DNA from: Gemmatimonadota bacterium
GTDB lineage: Bacteria > Gemmatimonadota > Gemmatimonadetes > Longimicrobiales > Gaopeijiaceae
Assembly: GCA_028874985.1 (NCBI GenBank)
Contig: JAPPGI010000030.1
Coordinates: 1 to 64,000, forward strand
DNA: 64,000 bases
Direction of reading: 5' to 3'
The notes beneath the pieces are model-generated. The model had not been told where the DNA came from, ran no database searches, and saw only the letters and a list, made by a program, of their open reading frames with translations. Positions 44,784-55,244 of the stretch are shown here, in pieces (position 1 is the first letter of the stretch; each line of letters begins with the position of its first letter). Made by a program: the position numbers and the translations under genes.

Positions 44784-45863
44784 CTACCGAACCCGGTCGA
44801 AGAAGACCCTCTCCCCCACACTGCGCAGCAGGTTGCGCGTAACGAGTCCCGTCTCCAGCACCCGGGCCACTGGCAGGCGGTCATAGCTCCAGCGCGCAGC
44901 ATGCTTCAGCAGGAGTCTCGGATACGCGCGCCGAACAACCTCTCCGGGGTCGGGACCGCCCGCCTCGAGGTGGTCCGCCACGGCGTCGGCGGCGAGTCTG
45001 CCGTACCGATAGGCGTTGTGGATGCCCCCGGCCGTGAGCGGTGACACCATTCCGGCCGCATCTCCGATGAGCAGGACCCTGTCCGCGTGGAAGTTGCCGA
45101 GCAGGCCGCCGATCGGAATGACCCCACCCCGTTTCCCCAGCACCGGTCTCCCCGAAAACCCGAACAGCCCATCGATCCTCCGGACGAACTTCGCGAGGTC
45201 GGCGCGGTCCTTTCGGTGGACCGCCATTCCCACCTGGGTCGTCCGGACGCCCGGAACCACCCAGCCGATGTAGCCGCGCGCGCATTCCGGATCGATAAAG
45301 CAGTGCAGACAGTCGCCGGCGCCGGACAGAGGTTCGAACTCCCACTCCACACCCTTGAGAAACCGGTGGTTGCGGTCGAGCCCGACGCTCGCGGCAACCC
45401 TGGATCTCGCTCCGTCGGCTCCCACCAGATACCGGCAGCGCACCCCCGACCCTGCGAGGGACAGGTGGACCCCTTCCGGCGTGACGCCCTGATACTTCTC
45501 CCCGAAACGCACTTCGGCGCCCGCCCGCCGGGTCTCGTGCACCAGATGGCGCATCAGGCGCACGGTGTCCGTCGCCATGAAGAAGTAGCTCTCGCGCTCC
45601 AGCTCCACGAAGCGGTGGCTGGGCGTGTAGACCCTCACCCGGCTGATCTTCCGGACCAGGTGGGACGGAACCGCCCACTCCTCCCAGGCCTCCTTGACCA
45701 GTATCCCGGTTGTGTGAATGCGGTCGCCGGGTTCGGACTGGCGCTCCAGGACCACGACCGAGAGGCCTCGCCGTGCCGCCCGCCGGGCGCAGGCGAGTCC
45801 TGCGAAACCGGCACCCACCACGACCACATCGCACGGGCGGGCCCGCGCCCTCGGGTCAGGCAA
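44784..45863 (-). CDS. NAD(P)/FAD-dependent oxidoreductase, geranylgeranyl reductase family
   Basis: CDVVVVGAGFAGLACARRAARRGLSVVVLERQ; VLLIGDAAGMVSPLTAGGIHNAYRYGRLAA. Confidence 0.9.
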   Translation of the reverse strand: MPDPRARARPCDVVVVGAGFAGLACARRAARRGLSVVVLERQSEPGDRIHTTGILVKEAWEEWAVPSHLVRKISRVRVYTPSHRFVELERESYFFMATDTVRLMRHLVHETRRAGAEVRFGEKYQGVTPEGVHLSLAGSGVRCRYLVGADGARSRVAASVGLDRNHRFLKGVEWEFEPLSGAGDCLHCFIDPECARGYIGWVVPGVRTTQVGMAVHRKDRADLAKFVRRIDGLFGFSGRPVLGKRGGVIPIGGLLGNFHADRVLLIGDAAGMVSPLTAGGIHNAYRYGRLAADAVADHLEAGGPDPGEVVRRAYPRLLLKHAARWSYDRLPVARVLETGLVTRNLLRSVGERVFFDRVR

Positions 45864-45902
45864 CGGGCGCCGCCCGCGATCCCGTGAAACCCGGCCCCGG
45901 AT

Positions 45903-46298
45903 TCAGCACCCGCAGACGATCGCCGTCCCGGCCCGCGAGCCCTCGCCCGCCGTCGCGTAGCCGTCACGTTTCCACCAGTCGAGGCCACCCATGAGTTCAC
46001 GAACCCGGAATCCCAGGACCAGAAGCTTGAGCGCCGTCTTCGTGGATGCGTTGCAACCGATTCCGTCGCAGTAGCAGACGTACAGTCCGGATCTGTCGAG
46101 CGACGCCGTGGTCTTCTCATCGATCTCCCGGTGCGGGAGGTTCACCGCACCTGGAATGTGCTCGCGGGCATACGCCGCGGCAGCGCGGCCATCGACCACC
46201 ACCACCGGCTCGTTGCGATTCAACGCTTCGTAGAGGTCCCACGCATCGGTCTCGAAGGCCAGCTTGTTCCTGTAGTGATTCATCTGATCGGTGTTCAC
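45903..46298 (-). CDS. Rhodanese-like domain protein
   Basis: VVVVDGRAAAAYAREHIPGAVNLPHREID; YVCYCDGIGCNASTKTALKLLVLGFRVRELMGGLDWWKRDGY. Confidence 0.9.
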   Translation of the reverse strand: MNTDQMNHYRNKLAFETDAWDLYEALNRNEPVVVVDGRAAAAYAREHIPGAVNLPHREIDEKTTASLDRSGLYVCYCDGIGCNASTKTALKLLVLGFRVRELMGGLDWWKRDGYATAGEGSRAGTAIVCGC

Positions 46299-46636
46299 GG
46301 GGTGACGTAGTCCTCCTGAGGGTGATGGGAACCGGCCGGGATGGTCGCGCGGCGGACCTCCGGAGCCTTGGGGTCGATTGGCATCATGGGAACCAATCTA
46401 TACCCCCCCGATACCCTTGTCGCTCGACTCGGACCGTTTGGCGCAGGGACGTTCCCGGTCATGCAGCGGAACTCGACGGAAAACGCGGCCGGAGAGGACG
46501 TAAAGCAGTTCCCTTGCGCCTCGATACCGTTATGTTCCACCTTGATGGTTTCGAACCGCCTTCTCTCCAAGTTGCGCGGTCCGAACGGCTTCCCCCCACT
46601 CGCAACCGCCGGGGCACTCCCGGTCAGGAGACCAAG

Positions 46637-47083
46637 ATGAACATGACGCGCTCTAACGGACGGCTTGTACGCGGAACACTCCTCGCGTTCTCCCTGGTCC
46701 TGCTCGCCGGTTGCGGCGACGACCCGGTGGTGGAGGAGGACCCGAAACTCACCGGGGAGTGGACCGGCCAGGCGGAGTTGACCATTCCCGGTTTCGGTAG
46801 CGTACCGGTCATGGTTACCCTCGGGTTGTCCGAAAACGACGCGGGGATGGTGACCGGCACGATGACGTGGAACGCCGTGGGACAAACGGGCACCAGTCCG
46901 GTCACGGGGACCCACAAATACCCTGACGTGTCGCTGAACCTCAGCGTCACCCTGGCCGGGACTGAGGTGAAGGGCAAGTACGAGGGCAAGCTGACCACTG
47001 ACGACCGCATGGAAGGCACCTTCAGCAGCGAGGACGGCTCGATTACAGGACCGCTGGCCCTGACACGCAAGGCCGCGACATAG
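46637..47083 (+). CDS. Small lipoprotein
   Basis: FSLVLLAGCGDDPVVEEDPKLTGEWTGQAEL. Confidence 0.7.
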   Translation: MNMTRSNGRLVRGTLLAFSLVLLAGCGDDPVVEEDPKLTGEWTGQAELTIPGFGSVPVMVTLGLSENDAGMVTGTMTWNAVGQTGTSPVTGTHKYPDVSLNLSVTLAGTEVKGKYEGKLTTDDRMEGTFSSEDGSITGPLALTRKAAT

Positions 47084-47136
47084 CCGTACCCTGAACGTCA
47101 CGCCGGCAGGCGGCCCCGCCTCCCTGGAAGACGAGC

Positions 47137-48891
47137 TTGGATTCGCCAGCGAAGGGCGGCGGTCCCGGCGTCCGCTACCAGCCTGACGAAAAGCCGCCGT
47201 GGCCGCTGGCGGCCGGGCTTGCGCTCCAGTACTGCATTCTCGCGCTCGGGGGCATCGTCCTCACGGTCGCGATCGTCATCCGCAGCGCGGAGAGGGGCGA
47301 GGTCTACCTCGCGTGGGCCGCCTTCGGAGCGCTGCTGGTAAGCGGGGTCGCAACCATCATCCAGGCCGCGCGGCTGGGCAGGCTGGGGGCGGGGTACGTG
47401 CTCACCATGGGCACATCGGGGGCGTTCATCGCGGTTTCGGTGGCCGCCCTGCAGCAGGGTGGTCCCATCCTGCTGGCGACGCTGGTGATCGCCTCGTCGC
47501 TCTTCCAGTTCCTCCTCGCGGGCCGTCTGTCGCTGCTCAGACGGATCCTCACGCCGACCGTGGCCGGCACCGTCATCATGCTGATCGCGGTGAACGTGAT
47601 GCCGTTCCTCTTCGATTTCCTGGACAACGTGCCGGAGGCCGCGGACCCGCTGGCCGCGCCCGCGACCGTGCTTGTGACGCTGGGCGTCACGCTGGCGGTG
47701 ATGCTGCGGTTCACGGGACCCGCGCGGCTGTGGGGGCCCCTGATCGGGATCGTGGCCGGGTGCTTGGCGGCGTGGTTCTTCGGCATCCTGGACGGCCACC
47801 CCGTCGCGCAGGCCATGTGGGTCGGAGTACCCGTTGCCGGCTCGCCCGGGATCGGCTTCGACTTCGGACCCGCCTTCTGGGGCCTGCTCCCGGCCTACAC
47901 CTTCGTCACCCTGGTGGGGGCGATAGAGACGATCGGGGACGCGGTGGGAATCCAGCGCGTTTCGTGGCGCGACCCGCGCGCGACGGACTACCGGGCGGTG
48001 CAGGGGGCGGTGGCCGCCGACGGCCTGGGCAATCTCCTGTCGGGGCTCTTCGCCACCGTCCCCAACACCACCTACTCGAGCAGCGTCTCGATCGTCGAGA
48101 TCACCGGGATCGCGGCGCGACGCGTCGGGGTGTGCATCGGGTTGATCTTCTGTGCTCTCGCCTTCCTGCCGAAGGTGACGCAACTGCTTCTCATCATCCC
48201 CGACCCCGTGATAGGCGCCTACGCCATGGTGATCATCGCGGTGCTGTTCATGCTCGGAACGAGAATCGTCCTGCAGGACGGCATGGACTACCGCAAGGCC
48301 ACGATCGTCGGGTTCTCATTCTGGGTCGGAGTCGGCTTTCAGAGCGGCCAGATCTCGACCGAGGGACTCTCGCCCTTTCTACAGCAGATGCTCGCCAACG
48401 GAATGACGTCGGGCGGACTCACGGCGCTGCTGCTGACGGCGTTCGCGGAGCTCGCGGGGCGTCGGCGCGTCCGCATGCAGACCGCGCTCGGAGTGGAATC
48501 GCTGACGGCGATCCATCGGTTCCTCGAGGACTTCGCCGACCGCGAGGGGCTGGCCGGGGAAACGGCCGGCCGGCTCGCGCACGCCGCGGAGGAGACGCTG
48601 CTGCTCCTCGTCGGGGAGGCGGACCAGGACGGGCGCCCCGGCGAGCGAAGGCTCCGCCTGACCGCACGGACCAATGCCGGAGGCGTTGAACTGGAGTTTC
48701 TCGCGGCCGGGAGCGAGGGCAACATCGAGGACCGCCTGGCCGTAATCGGGGGGCATGTGGCGGAGGCGCCCGGAGAACACGAGTTCTCGCTGCGGCTGCT
48801 CCGGCACATCGCCACCTCGGTGCAGCACCACAAGTACGCGGACACCGACGTGGTGACCGTGCGGGTCGATCCGGTAACCCAGCCGGCGTAG
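47137..48891 (+). CDS. Nucleobase:cation symporter-2 family permease with C-terminal ATPase-like domain (copy 1)
   Basis: Uracil/xanthine permease core (FVTLVGAIETIGDAVGIQRVSWRDP; NTTYSSSVSIVEITGIAARRVGVCIG); C-terminal IHRFLEDFADREGLAGETAGRLAHAAEETLLLLVGE. Confidence 0.85.
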   Translation: MDSPAKGGGPGVRYQPDEKPPWPLAAGLALQYCILALGGIVLTVAIVIRSAERGEVYLAWAAFGALLVSGVATIIQAARLGRLGAGYVLTMGTSGAFIAVSVAALQQGGPILLATLVIASSLFQFLLAGRLSLLRRILTPTVAGTVIMLIAVNVMPFLFDFLDNVPEAADPLAAPATVLVTLGVTLAVMLRFTGPARLWGPLIGIVAGCLAAWFFGILDGHPVAQAMWVGVPVAGSPGIGFDFGPAFWGLLPAYTFVTLVGAIETIGDAVGIQRVSWRDPRATDYRAVQGAVAADGLGNLLSGLFATVPNTTYSSSVSIVEITGIAARRVGVCIGLIFCALAFLPKVTQLLLIIPDPVIGAYAMVIIAVLFMLGTRIVLQDGMDYRKATIVGFSFWVGVGFQSGQISTEGLSPFLQQMLANGMTSGGLTALLLTAFAELAGRRRVRMQTALGVESLTAIHRFLEDFADREGLAGETAGRLAHAAEETLLLLVGEADQDGRPGERRLRLTARTNAGGVELEFLAAGSEGNIEDRLAVIGGHVAEAPGEHEFSLRLLRHIATSVQHHKYADTDVVTVRVDPVTQPA

Positions 48892-48898
48892 CCGCCTC

Positions 48899-50650
48899 AT
48901 GGCAACCCGTTCCGACCGCCACCGGGACCTTCGCTACCAGGCCGACGAAACCCCCAGCTACCCGGTTTCCCTGGGGCTTGCGTTCCAGTACGTCCTGCTC
49001 AACATAGCCGGGATCGTGATTACGGTGGCGATCGTCGTGCGGGCCGGCGGCGGCGGCGAGGCGTACCTGGCATGGGCGGCCTTCGCGGCGCTGGCCGTGT
49101 GCGGGATCTCGACCCTGCTCCAGGCGCGGCCGCTCGGGAGGATCGGCGCCGGGTACATCCTGCTCATGGGCACCTCCGGGGTCTTCATCGCCGTATCGGT
49201 GGCGGCGCTGCAGCTGGGCGGCGCCGGGCTGTTGGCCACGCTGATCGTCGCGTCGTCGCTCTTCCAGTTCCTGATCTCCTCGCGGCTCTCGCTGCTCCGG
49301 CGCATCATCACACCCACGGTAGCCGGCACCGTGATCATGCTGATCGCGGTGACGGTCATGCCCATCGGCTTCGACCTGAGCTTCCAGGTGCCGGAAGGAG
49401 CCGGACCGGCGGCCGCGCCGCTCACCGCGCTCGCGACGATGCTGATCACCATCGTGATCGTGCTGCGTGCGAAGGGTGCGCTGCGCCTCTGGGGGTCGGT
49501 GATCGGGGCCGTGGGGGGGTGCCTGGTCGCAGCCGGGTTCGGCACCTACGACATGGGAATCGTGGGCGACGCGCGCTGGTTCGGGGTGCCGGCGGGGGGG
49601 TGGCCGGGCTTCGACCTGAGCCTGAGTCCGGAGTTCTGGGCCATGCTCCCGGCCTTCATCTTCGTGACCCTCGTGGGCGCCATCGAGACGATCGGGGACG
49701 GCATGGCCATCCAGCGCGTCTCGTGGCGGGAGCGACGGGCCACCGACTTCCGCGCGGTGCAGGGGGCCGTGGCCGCCGACGGGGTCGGCAACCTGCTCTC
49801 CGGCCTCTTCGCGACGGTCCCGAACACCACCTACTCGAACAGCGTCTCGATCGTCGACATCACCGGGATCGCCGCGCGCCGGGTGGGGGTCTGCATCGGG
49901 CTGACCTTCATCGCGCTCGCCTTCTTTCCCAAGGCCACGGCGGTGCTGCTGGCCATACCCGACGCCGTCGTGGGCGCCTACATCATCGTCCTGATCGCGA
50001 TTCTCTTCGTGCTGGGGGTGGAAATGGTCGCCCAGGACGGGATCGACTACCGGAAGGCCACGATCATAGGAGTCTCCTTCTGGGTCGGGGCGGGGTTTCA
50101 GAGCGGGCAGATTCCGTCGGAGTACTTCGGCAGTTGGGCCGGGCAGCTTCTGGAGAACGGAATGACCTCCGGCGGGTTGGTCGCGATCGTTCTCTCCGCC
50201 TTCATGGAGCTGTCGGGACCCAGGCGGCGCCGCATCGAGACCCGGCTGAATGTGGAGGCGCAGCCGAAGATCCAGGCGTTCCTGCAGGATTTCGCCGCGG
50301 GTGCGGGAATGGGAGAGGATATGGTCGGGCGCCTGGGGCTCGCGGCCGAGGAAACGCTGCTCGTCCTCCTCGACCAGAAGGATGACGACGACGCCCTCGG
50401 CCTGCGCCGTCTGCGCGTGACCGCCCGGAAGGACGGAGGCGGCGCCGAACTCGAGTTCCTGGCCGCCGCGGGCGAAGGCAACATCGAGGACCGCCTCGCG
50501 TTCGTGGGCGGGCGCGCGGCGGAGGTCCCGGTGGAGCACGACTTCTCATTGCGGCTACTGAGCCACATCGCAACATCCGTGCGGCACCAGAAGTACCACG
50601 ATACCGACATCGTGAGCGTGCGCGTGGATCCGGTGGCGGCCAAGGCGTAG
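48899..50650 (+). CDS. Nucleobase:cation symporter-2 family permease with C-terminal ATPase-like domain (copy 2)
   Basis: Tandem paralog of 47137-48891 with the same fused C-terminal domain. Confidence 0.85.
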   Translation: MATRSDRHRDLRYQADETPSYPVSLGLAFQYVLLNIAGIVITVAIVVRAGGGGEAYLAWAAFAALAVCGISTLLQARPLGRIGAGYILLMGTSGVFIAVSVAALQLGGAGLLATLIVASSLFQFLISSRLSLLRRIITPTVAGTVIMLIAVTVMPIGFDLSFQVPEGAGPAAAPLTALATMLITIVIVLRAKGALRLWGSVIGAVGGCLVAAGFGTYDMGIVGDARWFGVPAGGWPGFDLSLSPEFWAMLPAFIFVTLVGAIETIGDGMAIQRVSWRERRATDFRAVQGAVAADGVGNLLSGLFATVPNTTYSNSVSIVDITGIAARRVGVCIGLTFIALAFFPKATAVLLAIPDAVVGAYIIVLIAILFVLGVEMVAQDGIDYRKATIIGVSFWVGAGFQSGQIPSEYFGSWAGQLLENGMTSGGLVAIVLSAFMELSGPRRRRIETRLNVEAQPKIQAFLQDFAAGAGMGEDMVGRLGLAAEETLLVLLDQKDDDDALGLRRLRVTARKDGGGAELEFLAAAGEGNIEDRLAFVGGRAAEVPVEHDFSLRLLSHIATSVRHQKYHDTDIVSVRVDPVAAKA

Positions 50651-50684
50651 TCATCGAACGTCTCCCTCCGGCCCCGGCGCTGTT

Positions 50685-51953
50685 TCATTTCGCCTCCACT
50701 ACGAAGTAGCGCCTCTTCCCGGTCCGGACAATGAGAAAGCGCCCTTCGATACAGTCCTCCACGCTCACCGCTCCCGACCATTCCGTCCTGCGACTCCCGT
50801 TCACGTACACCCCGCCCCCCTTCATCAGCCGCCGCGCCTCGTTGCGGGACCCGGCCATCCCGTGGTCGGCCATCAGCGCGGCCAGCTCGATCCCCTCCCC
50901 CTCCAGCGCCGACCTCGGCACCACCGCTGACGGCACGTCGGCAAGGATCTCCACGATGTCGTCGGCCCCCAGCCCCTCGAGGCTTCCCCCGAAGAGCACC
51001 CTCGACGCGCGCTCGGCGCCCCCCAGCCCCTCGTCCCCGTGGACCGCGCGGGTCATCTCCGCCGCCAGGCGCCTCTGCGCCTCGCGCCGGTGCGGCCGCT
51101 CCGCCACGGCGTGGGCGAGTTCGTCCACGGCGCGCCGGTCCAGCAGCGTGAACAGCTTGAGGTAGCGGATCACGTCGCCATCGCCGGTGTTCAGCCAGAA
51201 CTGGTAGAAGCGGTAGGGCGAGGTGCGCCGGGGGTCCAGCCAGACCGTACCCTCCTCCGTCTTGCCGAACTTGACGCCGGCCGCCGACTCCACGAGCGGG
51301 AAGACCACGCCGTGACACCGGGGACCGCCCAGCCGGCGCACCAGGTCGATCCCGGCGGTGATGTTGCCCCACTGGTCCGAGCCCCCCATCTGCAGAGTAC
51401 AGCCGTAGCGGCGGTTCAGCTCCCGGAAGTCGTAGGCCTGGAGCAGCTGGTAGCTGAACTCGGTGAACGAGATGCCCGACTCCTCGTCGGCGATTCGCCG
51501 GCGCACCGATTCCTTGCGCAGCATGGCGTTCACCGAAAAGTGCTTGCCAACGTCGCGCAGGAAGTCCACCAGCCCGAGTCCGTCGAGCCAGTCCAGGTTG
51601 TTCGCCACGCGGGCCGGGGCCGAGCGCGATTCGAAGTCCAGGAACGAAGCCAGCTGCGTGCGGATGCCCGCCGCGTTCTCCTCCGCCCGCTCCCGGTCGA
51701 GGAGGGCGCGCTCCGAGGCCTTGCCCGAGGGGTCGCCGATGAGCCCCGTGCCGCCGCCGACCAGCGCGATGGGGCAGTGCCCGGACCGCTGGAGGTGCAC
51801 GAGTCCCATTATCGGGACGAGTGACCCCACGTGCAGAGACGAAGCCGTCGGATCGAAACCGATGTATCCGGTCACCCGGCCGGCCGCGAGCGCCGCCGCC
51901 GCGTGTTCGGTCGCGTCGGCGAGCAGGCCGCGCCAGCGGAGTTCCTCGATCAT
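50685..51953 (-). CDS. tyrS: Tyrosine--tRNA ligase
   Basis: YIGFDPTASSLHVGSLVPI; GGGTGLIGDPSGK; QMGGSDQWGNITAG; GVKFGKTEEG (KMSKS equivalent); C-terminal S4-like domain. Confidence 0.96.
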   Translation of the reverse strand: MIEELRWRGLLADATEHAAAALAAGRVTGYIGFDPTASSLHVGSLVPIMGLVHLQRSGHCPIALVGGGTGLIGDPSGKASERALLDRERAEENAAGIRTQLASFLDFESRSAPARVANNLDWLDGLGLVDFLRDVGKHFSVNAMLRKESVRRRIADEESGISFTEFSYQLLQAYDFRELNRRYGCTLQMGGSDQWGNITAGIDLVRRLGGPRCHGVVFPLVESAAGVKFGKTEEGTVWLDPRRTSPYRFYQFWLNTGDGDVIRYLKLFTLLDRRAVDELAHAVAERPHRREAQRRLAAEMTRAVHGDEGLGGAERASRVLFGGSLEGLGADDIVEILADVPSAVVPRSALEGEGIELAALMADHGMAGSRNEARRLMKGGGVYVNGSRRTEWSGAVSVEDCIEGRFLIVRTGKRRYFVVEAK

Positions 51954-53476
51954 GTTTCGCTCCTCGCGCCGAGTCCGGGTCCCAGGCCCTCCCGCACGCG
52001 CGACCGCATCACCTTGCCGGTCCAGGTGCGGGGCATTTCGTCCACCACAACGGTGCGCGTGGGGCACCGGCCGCGTACCAGCCGGCCGCGGCAGTGGCGG
52101 TCCACCGCAGCCGGAGTGACCCTCCGCGGGTCGCCCTCGACCACCGCCGCCACCACCTCGCCCCATTCTTCATCGGGCAGTCCGAAGACCACCGCCTCGC
52201 GCACCCCCGGGAGAGTCTCGATCACCCGCTCGACCTCGGCGGGACTCACCTTCAGCCCCCCGCTCACAATCATCGCGTCCGCACGCCCTTCGATCCAGAC
52301 CAGGCCGTCACGGTCGACGCGACCGAGGTCGCGGGTCGCGAACCAGCCCTCCGAATCGGTGGCCAGCGGTTCCGGGAGCGCGCCGGGGCCATGCACGACC
52401 ATGGAGGCGAGGGTGGGTCCGCGAACGCAAAGCACCCCGGCCGGGTCGCGCCGGACCTCGACGCCGTGCAGGGGAGGTCCCGCCGTTCCGGGGTGTTCCC
52501 GGGCCAGGGCGGGAGGGGCCGTCGCGATCTGTGACGACGTCTCGGTCATGCCCCAGGTGGTGGCGACCGGCAGGCCGGCCGCCCAGGCCTCGTCCAGGAG
52601 AGCTCGCGACGCGGCGGCGCCGCCGACGAGAACACCGCGCAGGGTCGGCGGTACGCTCTCGCCCCCGAGCCGGCCGAGTATCCGTCTCAGCATGAGCGGA
52701 ACCACCGCCAGATGGGTCACCTTCCCCCCCAGCACCGAGCGCACCACGGCGCCGGCGTCGAACGACGGCCAGAGCCGCACCGACGACCCGTTCATCACCG
52801 CGCGCACTATGAGCGCCAGTCCGCCGATGTGTCCCGGCGACAGGCAAAGCCCCCACCGGTCGGCGGCGGTCAGTCCCAGCCGCCGCCCAACGGCCGCGGC
52901 GGAGGCGGCTAGGGTATCGCGGGTGAATCCGATCGCCCTGGGTGCACCGGAGGATCCCGAGGTGAGGATGAGCGTTCCGACCTCCGGGAAGCCGGAGTAG
53001 CGGCGCTGCCGCCCCACACCCCCGGCGGCGGCGGCGATTCCGCCCTGGACCCCACGGGGAACCGATGACCCAGCGGATCCGGATGTCTTATGTAAAGTAT
53101 AGTTGTCAATATGTAAATTAGACATCACAATTTGACGCGCTCTACGTACCTCCGAGGTCGTGAGCCTCTGGTGGAGGGGCACCGCCACGCACCCGCTCCT
53201 CCACAGTCCGAAGAGAGCGGCCACGGCATCCGCGCCGGGGGTCGCGCAGAGCGTCACCGCTTCGCCGGGCACGGCGCCGCGCGCGCGAAAGCGGTTCGCG
53301 AGCATCGCGGCACCGGCGTCCAGCCGGCCGTATGACCATCGCCCGCCGTCCCATGACAGCGCGGTGGCCGACGGCGTCTCCGAGGCTCGCGCCGCGAGGT
53401 CGTCGGCGGGCGTCGCCGGCCGGCCGGCCGGCACCTCCGCACGCCGGTGCTCCGGACGCCCAGGTGCGCCGGTCAT
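51950..53476 (-). CDS. menE: o-Succinylbenzoate--CoA ligase (AMP-forming)
   Basis: LILTSGSSGAPRAIGFT; TTWGMTETSSQIAT; GWFATRDLGRVDRDGLVWIEGRADAMIVSGG; men operon context. Confidence 0.88.
   Translation of the reverse strand: MTGAPGRPEHRRAEVPAGRPATPADDLAARASETPSATALSWDGGRWSYGRLDAGAAMLANRFRARGAVPGEAVTLCATPGADAVAALFGLWRSGCVAVPLHQRLTTSEVRRARQIVMSNLHIDNYTLHKTSGSAGSSVPRGVQGGIAAAAGGVGRQRRYSGFPEVGTLILTSGSSGAPRAIGFTRDTLAASAAAVGRRLGLTAADRWGLCLSPGHIGGLALIVRAVMNGSSVRLWPSFDAGAVVRSVLGGKVTHLAVVPLMLRRILGRLGGESVPPTLRGVLVGGAAASRALLDEAWAAGLPVATTWGMTETSSQIATAPPALAREHPGTAGPPLHGVEVRRDPAGVLCVRGPTLASMVVHGPGALPEPLATDSEGWFATRDLGRVDRDGLVWIEGRADAMIVSGGLKVSPAEVERVIETLPGVREAVVFGLPDEEWGEVVAAVVEGDPRRVTPAAVDRHCRGRLVRGRCPTRTVVVDEMPRTWTGKVMRSRVREGLGPGLGARSET
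53082..53126. repeat. AT-rich insert-like segment bounded by GATGTCT/AGACATC
   Basis: GATGTCTTATGTAAAGTATAGTTGTCAATATGTAAATTAGACATC inside GC-rich menE; internal TATGTAAA direct repeats. Confidence 0.5.
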
Positions 53477-54417
53477 GGTCCGCCGAGGGGTCCCACCGCT
53501 CCCAGGAGTGCGCCGGCCCCGAGCCCCACCCCGTAGAGCGCCACGCCCCGGGCCGTCATTCCGAGAGCGGGATTCAGGGCGCGCCGGTCGGTGAAACCCA
53601 GAACGCGTCGCGACGCCGCGGCGCAGGGCGCGAGGCCCGCAAGAGCCAGAAGGGTCCAGGGCGACCACCCCATCGATGCGACCCCGACGACGGGAACGGC
53701 CGCGGCCGCCGCCAGGGATGCGAAGTACTGCGCGACGGTGAAGCGGTCCCCGAACCGCACGGCCAGGGTCCGCTTCCCCGCGGCCGCGTCGGTCTCGCGG
53801 TCCCGCAGATTGTTCACCACCAGCATCGCCGTGCTGAAGGCGCCGAGTCCCGCACCCGCCAGGACCGCCCCCGCGGACCAGAACTGTGCCTGCACGTAGT
53901 AGGTGGCCGCGGTCGCGACCGGACCGAAGAAAACGAAGACGAAGACGTCGCCCAGGCCATGATACGAGAGCGGGTACGGCCCACCCGTGTAGCAGACTCC
54001 CATGAGCATCGACACCAACCCCACCACGATCACCGGCCACCCCGCGATCCAGGCGAGATAGACCCCGATCAGGGTGGCCAGTCCAAGCGCCGCCATCATG
54101 CCCCGGAACACCGCCTGCGGCGCCAGGATGCCGGCCTGGGTCACGCGCACCGGACCCAGCCGCTCCTCGGTGTCGCCCCCCTTGACGAAGTCGTAGTAGT
54201 CGTTCGCCAGGTTGGTCGCGATCTGGATGAAGAGGGCACCCGCGAGGGCGGCCAGCGCGGGCAGGGGGGCGAAGACCTCGTCCGCGGCCGCGAAGCCCGA
54301 GCCGGCCACGACCGGTGCCGCCGCCGCGGACAGCGTCCGTGGACGGGTCGCGAGGACCCAGGCGTGGAAGCTCGGGCCGGGAACCTCCCCGCGGGGCCCG
54401 GTCACCAGGGCAGCCAC
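53473..54417 (-). CDS. menA: 1,4-Dihydroxy-2-naphthoate polyprenyltransferase
   Basis: [75 protein letters not shown]. Confidence 0.93.
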   Translation of the reverse strand: MAALVTGPRGEVPGPSFHAWVLATRPRTLSAAAAPVVAGSGFAAADEVFAPLPALAALAGALFIQIATNLANDYYDFVKGGDTEERLGPVRVTQAGILAPQAVFRGMMAALGLATLIGVYLAWIAGWPVIVVGLVSMLMGVCYTGGPYPLSYHGLGDVFVFVFFGPVATAATYYVQAQFWSAGAVLAGAGLGAFSTAMLVVNNLRDRETDAAAGKRTLAVRFGDRFTVAQYFASLAAAAAVPVVGVASMGWSPWTLLALAGLAPCAAASRRVLGFTDRRALNPALGMTARGVALYGVGLGAGALLGAVGPLGGP

Positions 54418-55244
54418 GGGTATTTCCGGAAGTCGGGCTTGCGCTTCTGCAGGTATGCGTCGCGCCCCTCCTGTCCCTGCTCGGTCATGTAGAAGAGCAG
54501 GGTGGCGTTGCCCGCCAGCTCCTGGAGCCCCGCCTGCCCGTCCACGTCGGCGTTCATCGCCGACTTGAGCAGACGGATCGCCAGCGGGCTGTGCTGGAGG
54601 ATCCGCTGCGCCCAGCGAAACCCCTCCTCCTCCAGCTCCGCCACGGGGACGACCTTGTTCACCAATCCCATCCCGGCCGCCTCGTCAGCGTTGTACTGAC
54701 GGCACAGATACCAGATCTCGCGCGCCTTCTTCTGCCCCACGATGCGTGCCAGGTACGACGACCCGAAGCCGCCGTCGAAGCTCCCCACCTTGGGACCGGT
54801 CTGCCCGAAGACGGCGTTGTCCGCGGCGATGGTCAGGTCGCAGACGACGTGCAGCACATGACCCCCGCCGATCGCGTAGCCGGCGACCAGCGCGATGACG
54901 GGCTTGGGCATCGTACGAATGAGTCTCTGCAGCACCAGGACGTTCAGGCGCGGCACGCCGTCGCCGCCCACGTAGCCCGCGTCACCGCGCACGCGCTGGT
55001 CCCCTCCCGAGCAGAAGGCGTACTTGCCGTCCCGTGCGGGTCCCTCGCCGGTGAGCAGCACGACGCCGACCGACGGATCCTCGTTGGCGTCGTTGAAGGC
55101 GTCGAGAAGCTCGAAGAGGGTCTCCGGGCGGAAGGCGTTGCGCACCTCCGGCCGATTGATCGCGACCCTGGCGACGCCGTCGCGTTTCCGGTAGGTGATG
55201 TCCTCGTACGACTTGACGGTCTGCCAACAGCTGGTGGCGCTCAT
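54402..55244 (-). CDS. menB: 1,4-Dihydroxy-2-naphthoyl-CoA synthase
   Basis: [100 protein letters not shown]. Confidence 0.96.
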   Translation of the reverse strand: MSATSCWQTVKSYEDITYRKRDGVARVAINRPEVRNAFRPETLFELLDAFNDANEDPSVGVVLLTGEGPARDGKYAFCSGGDQRVRGDAGYVGGDGVPRLNVLVLQRLIRTMPKPVIALVAGYAIGGGHVLHVVCDLTIAADNAVFGQTGPKVGSFDGGFGSSYLARIVGQKKAREIWYLCRQYNADEAAGMGLVNKVVPVAELEEEGFRWAQRILQHSPLAIRLLKSAMNADVDGQAGLQELAGNATLLFYMTEQGQEGRDAYLQKRKPDFRKYPWLPW

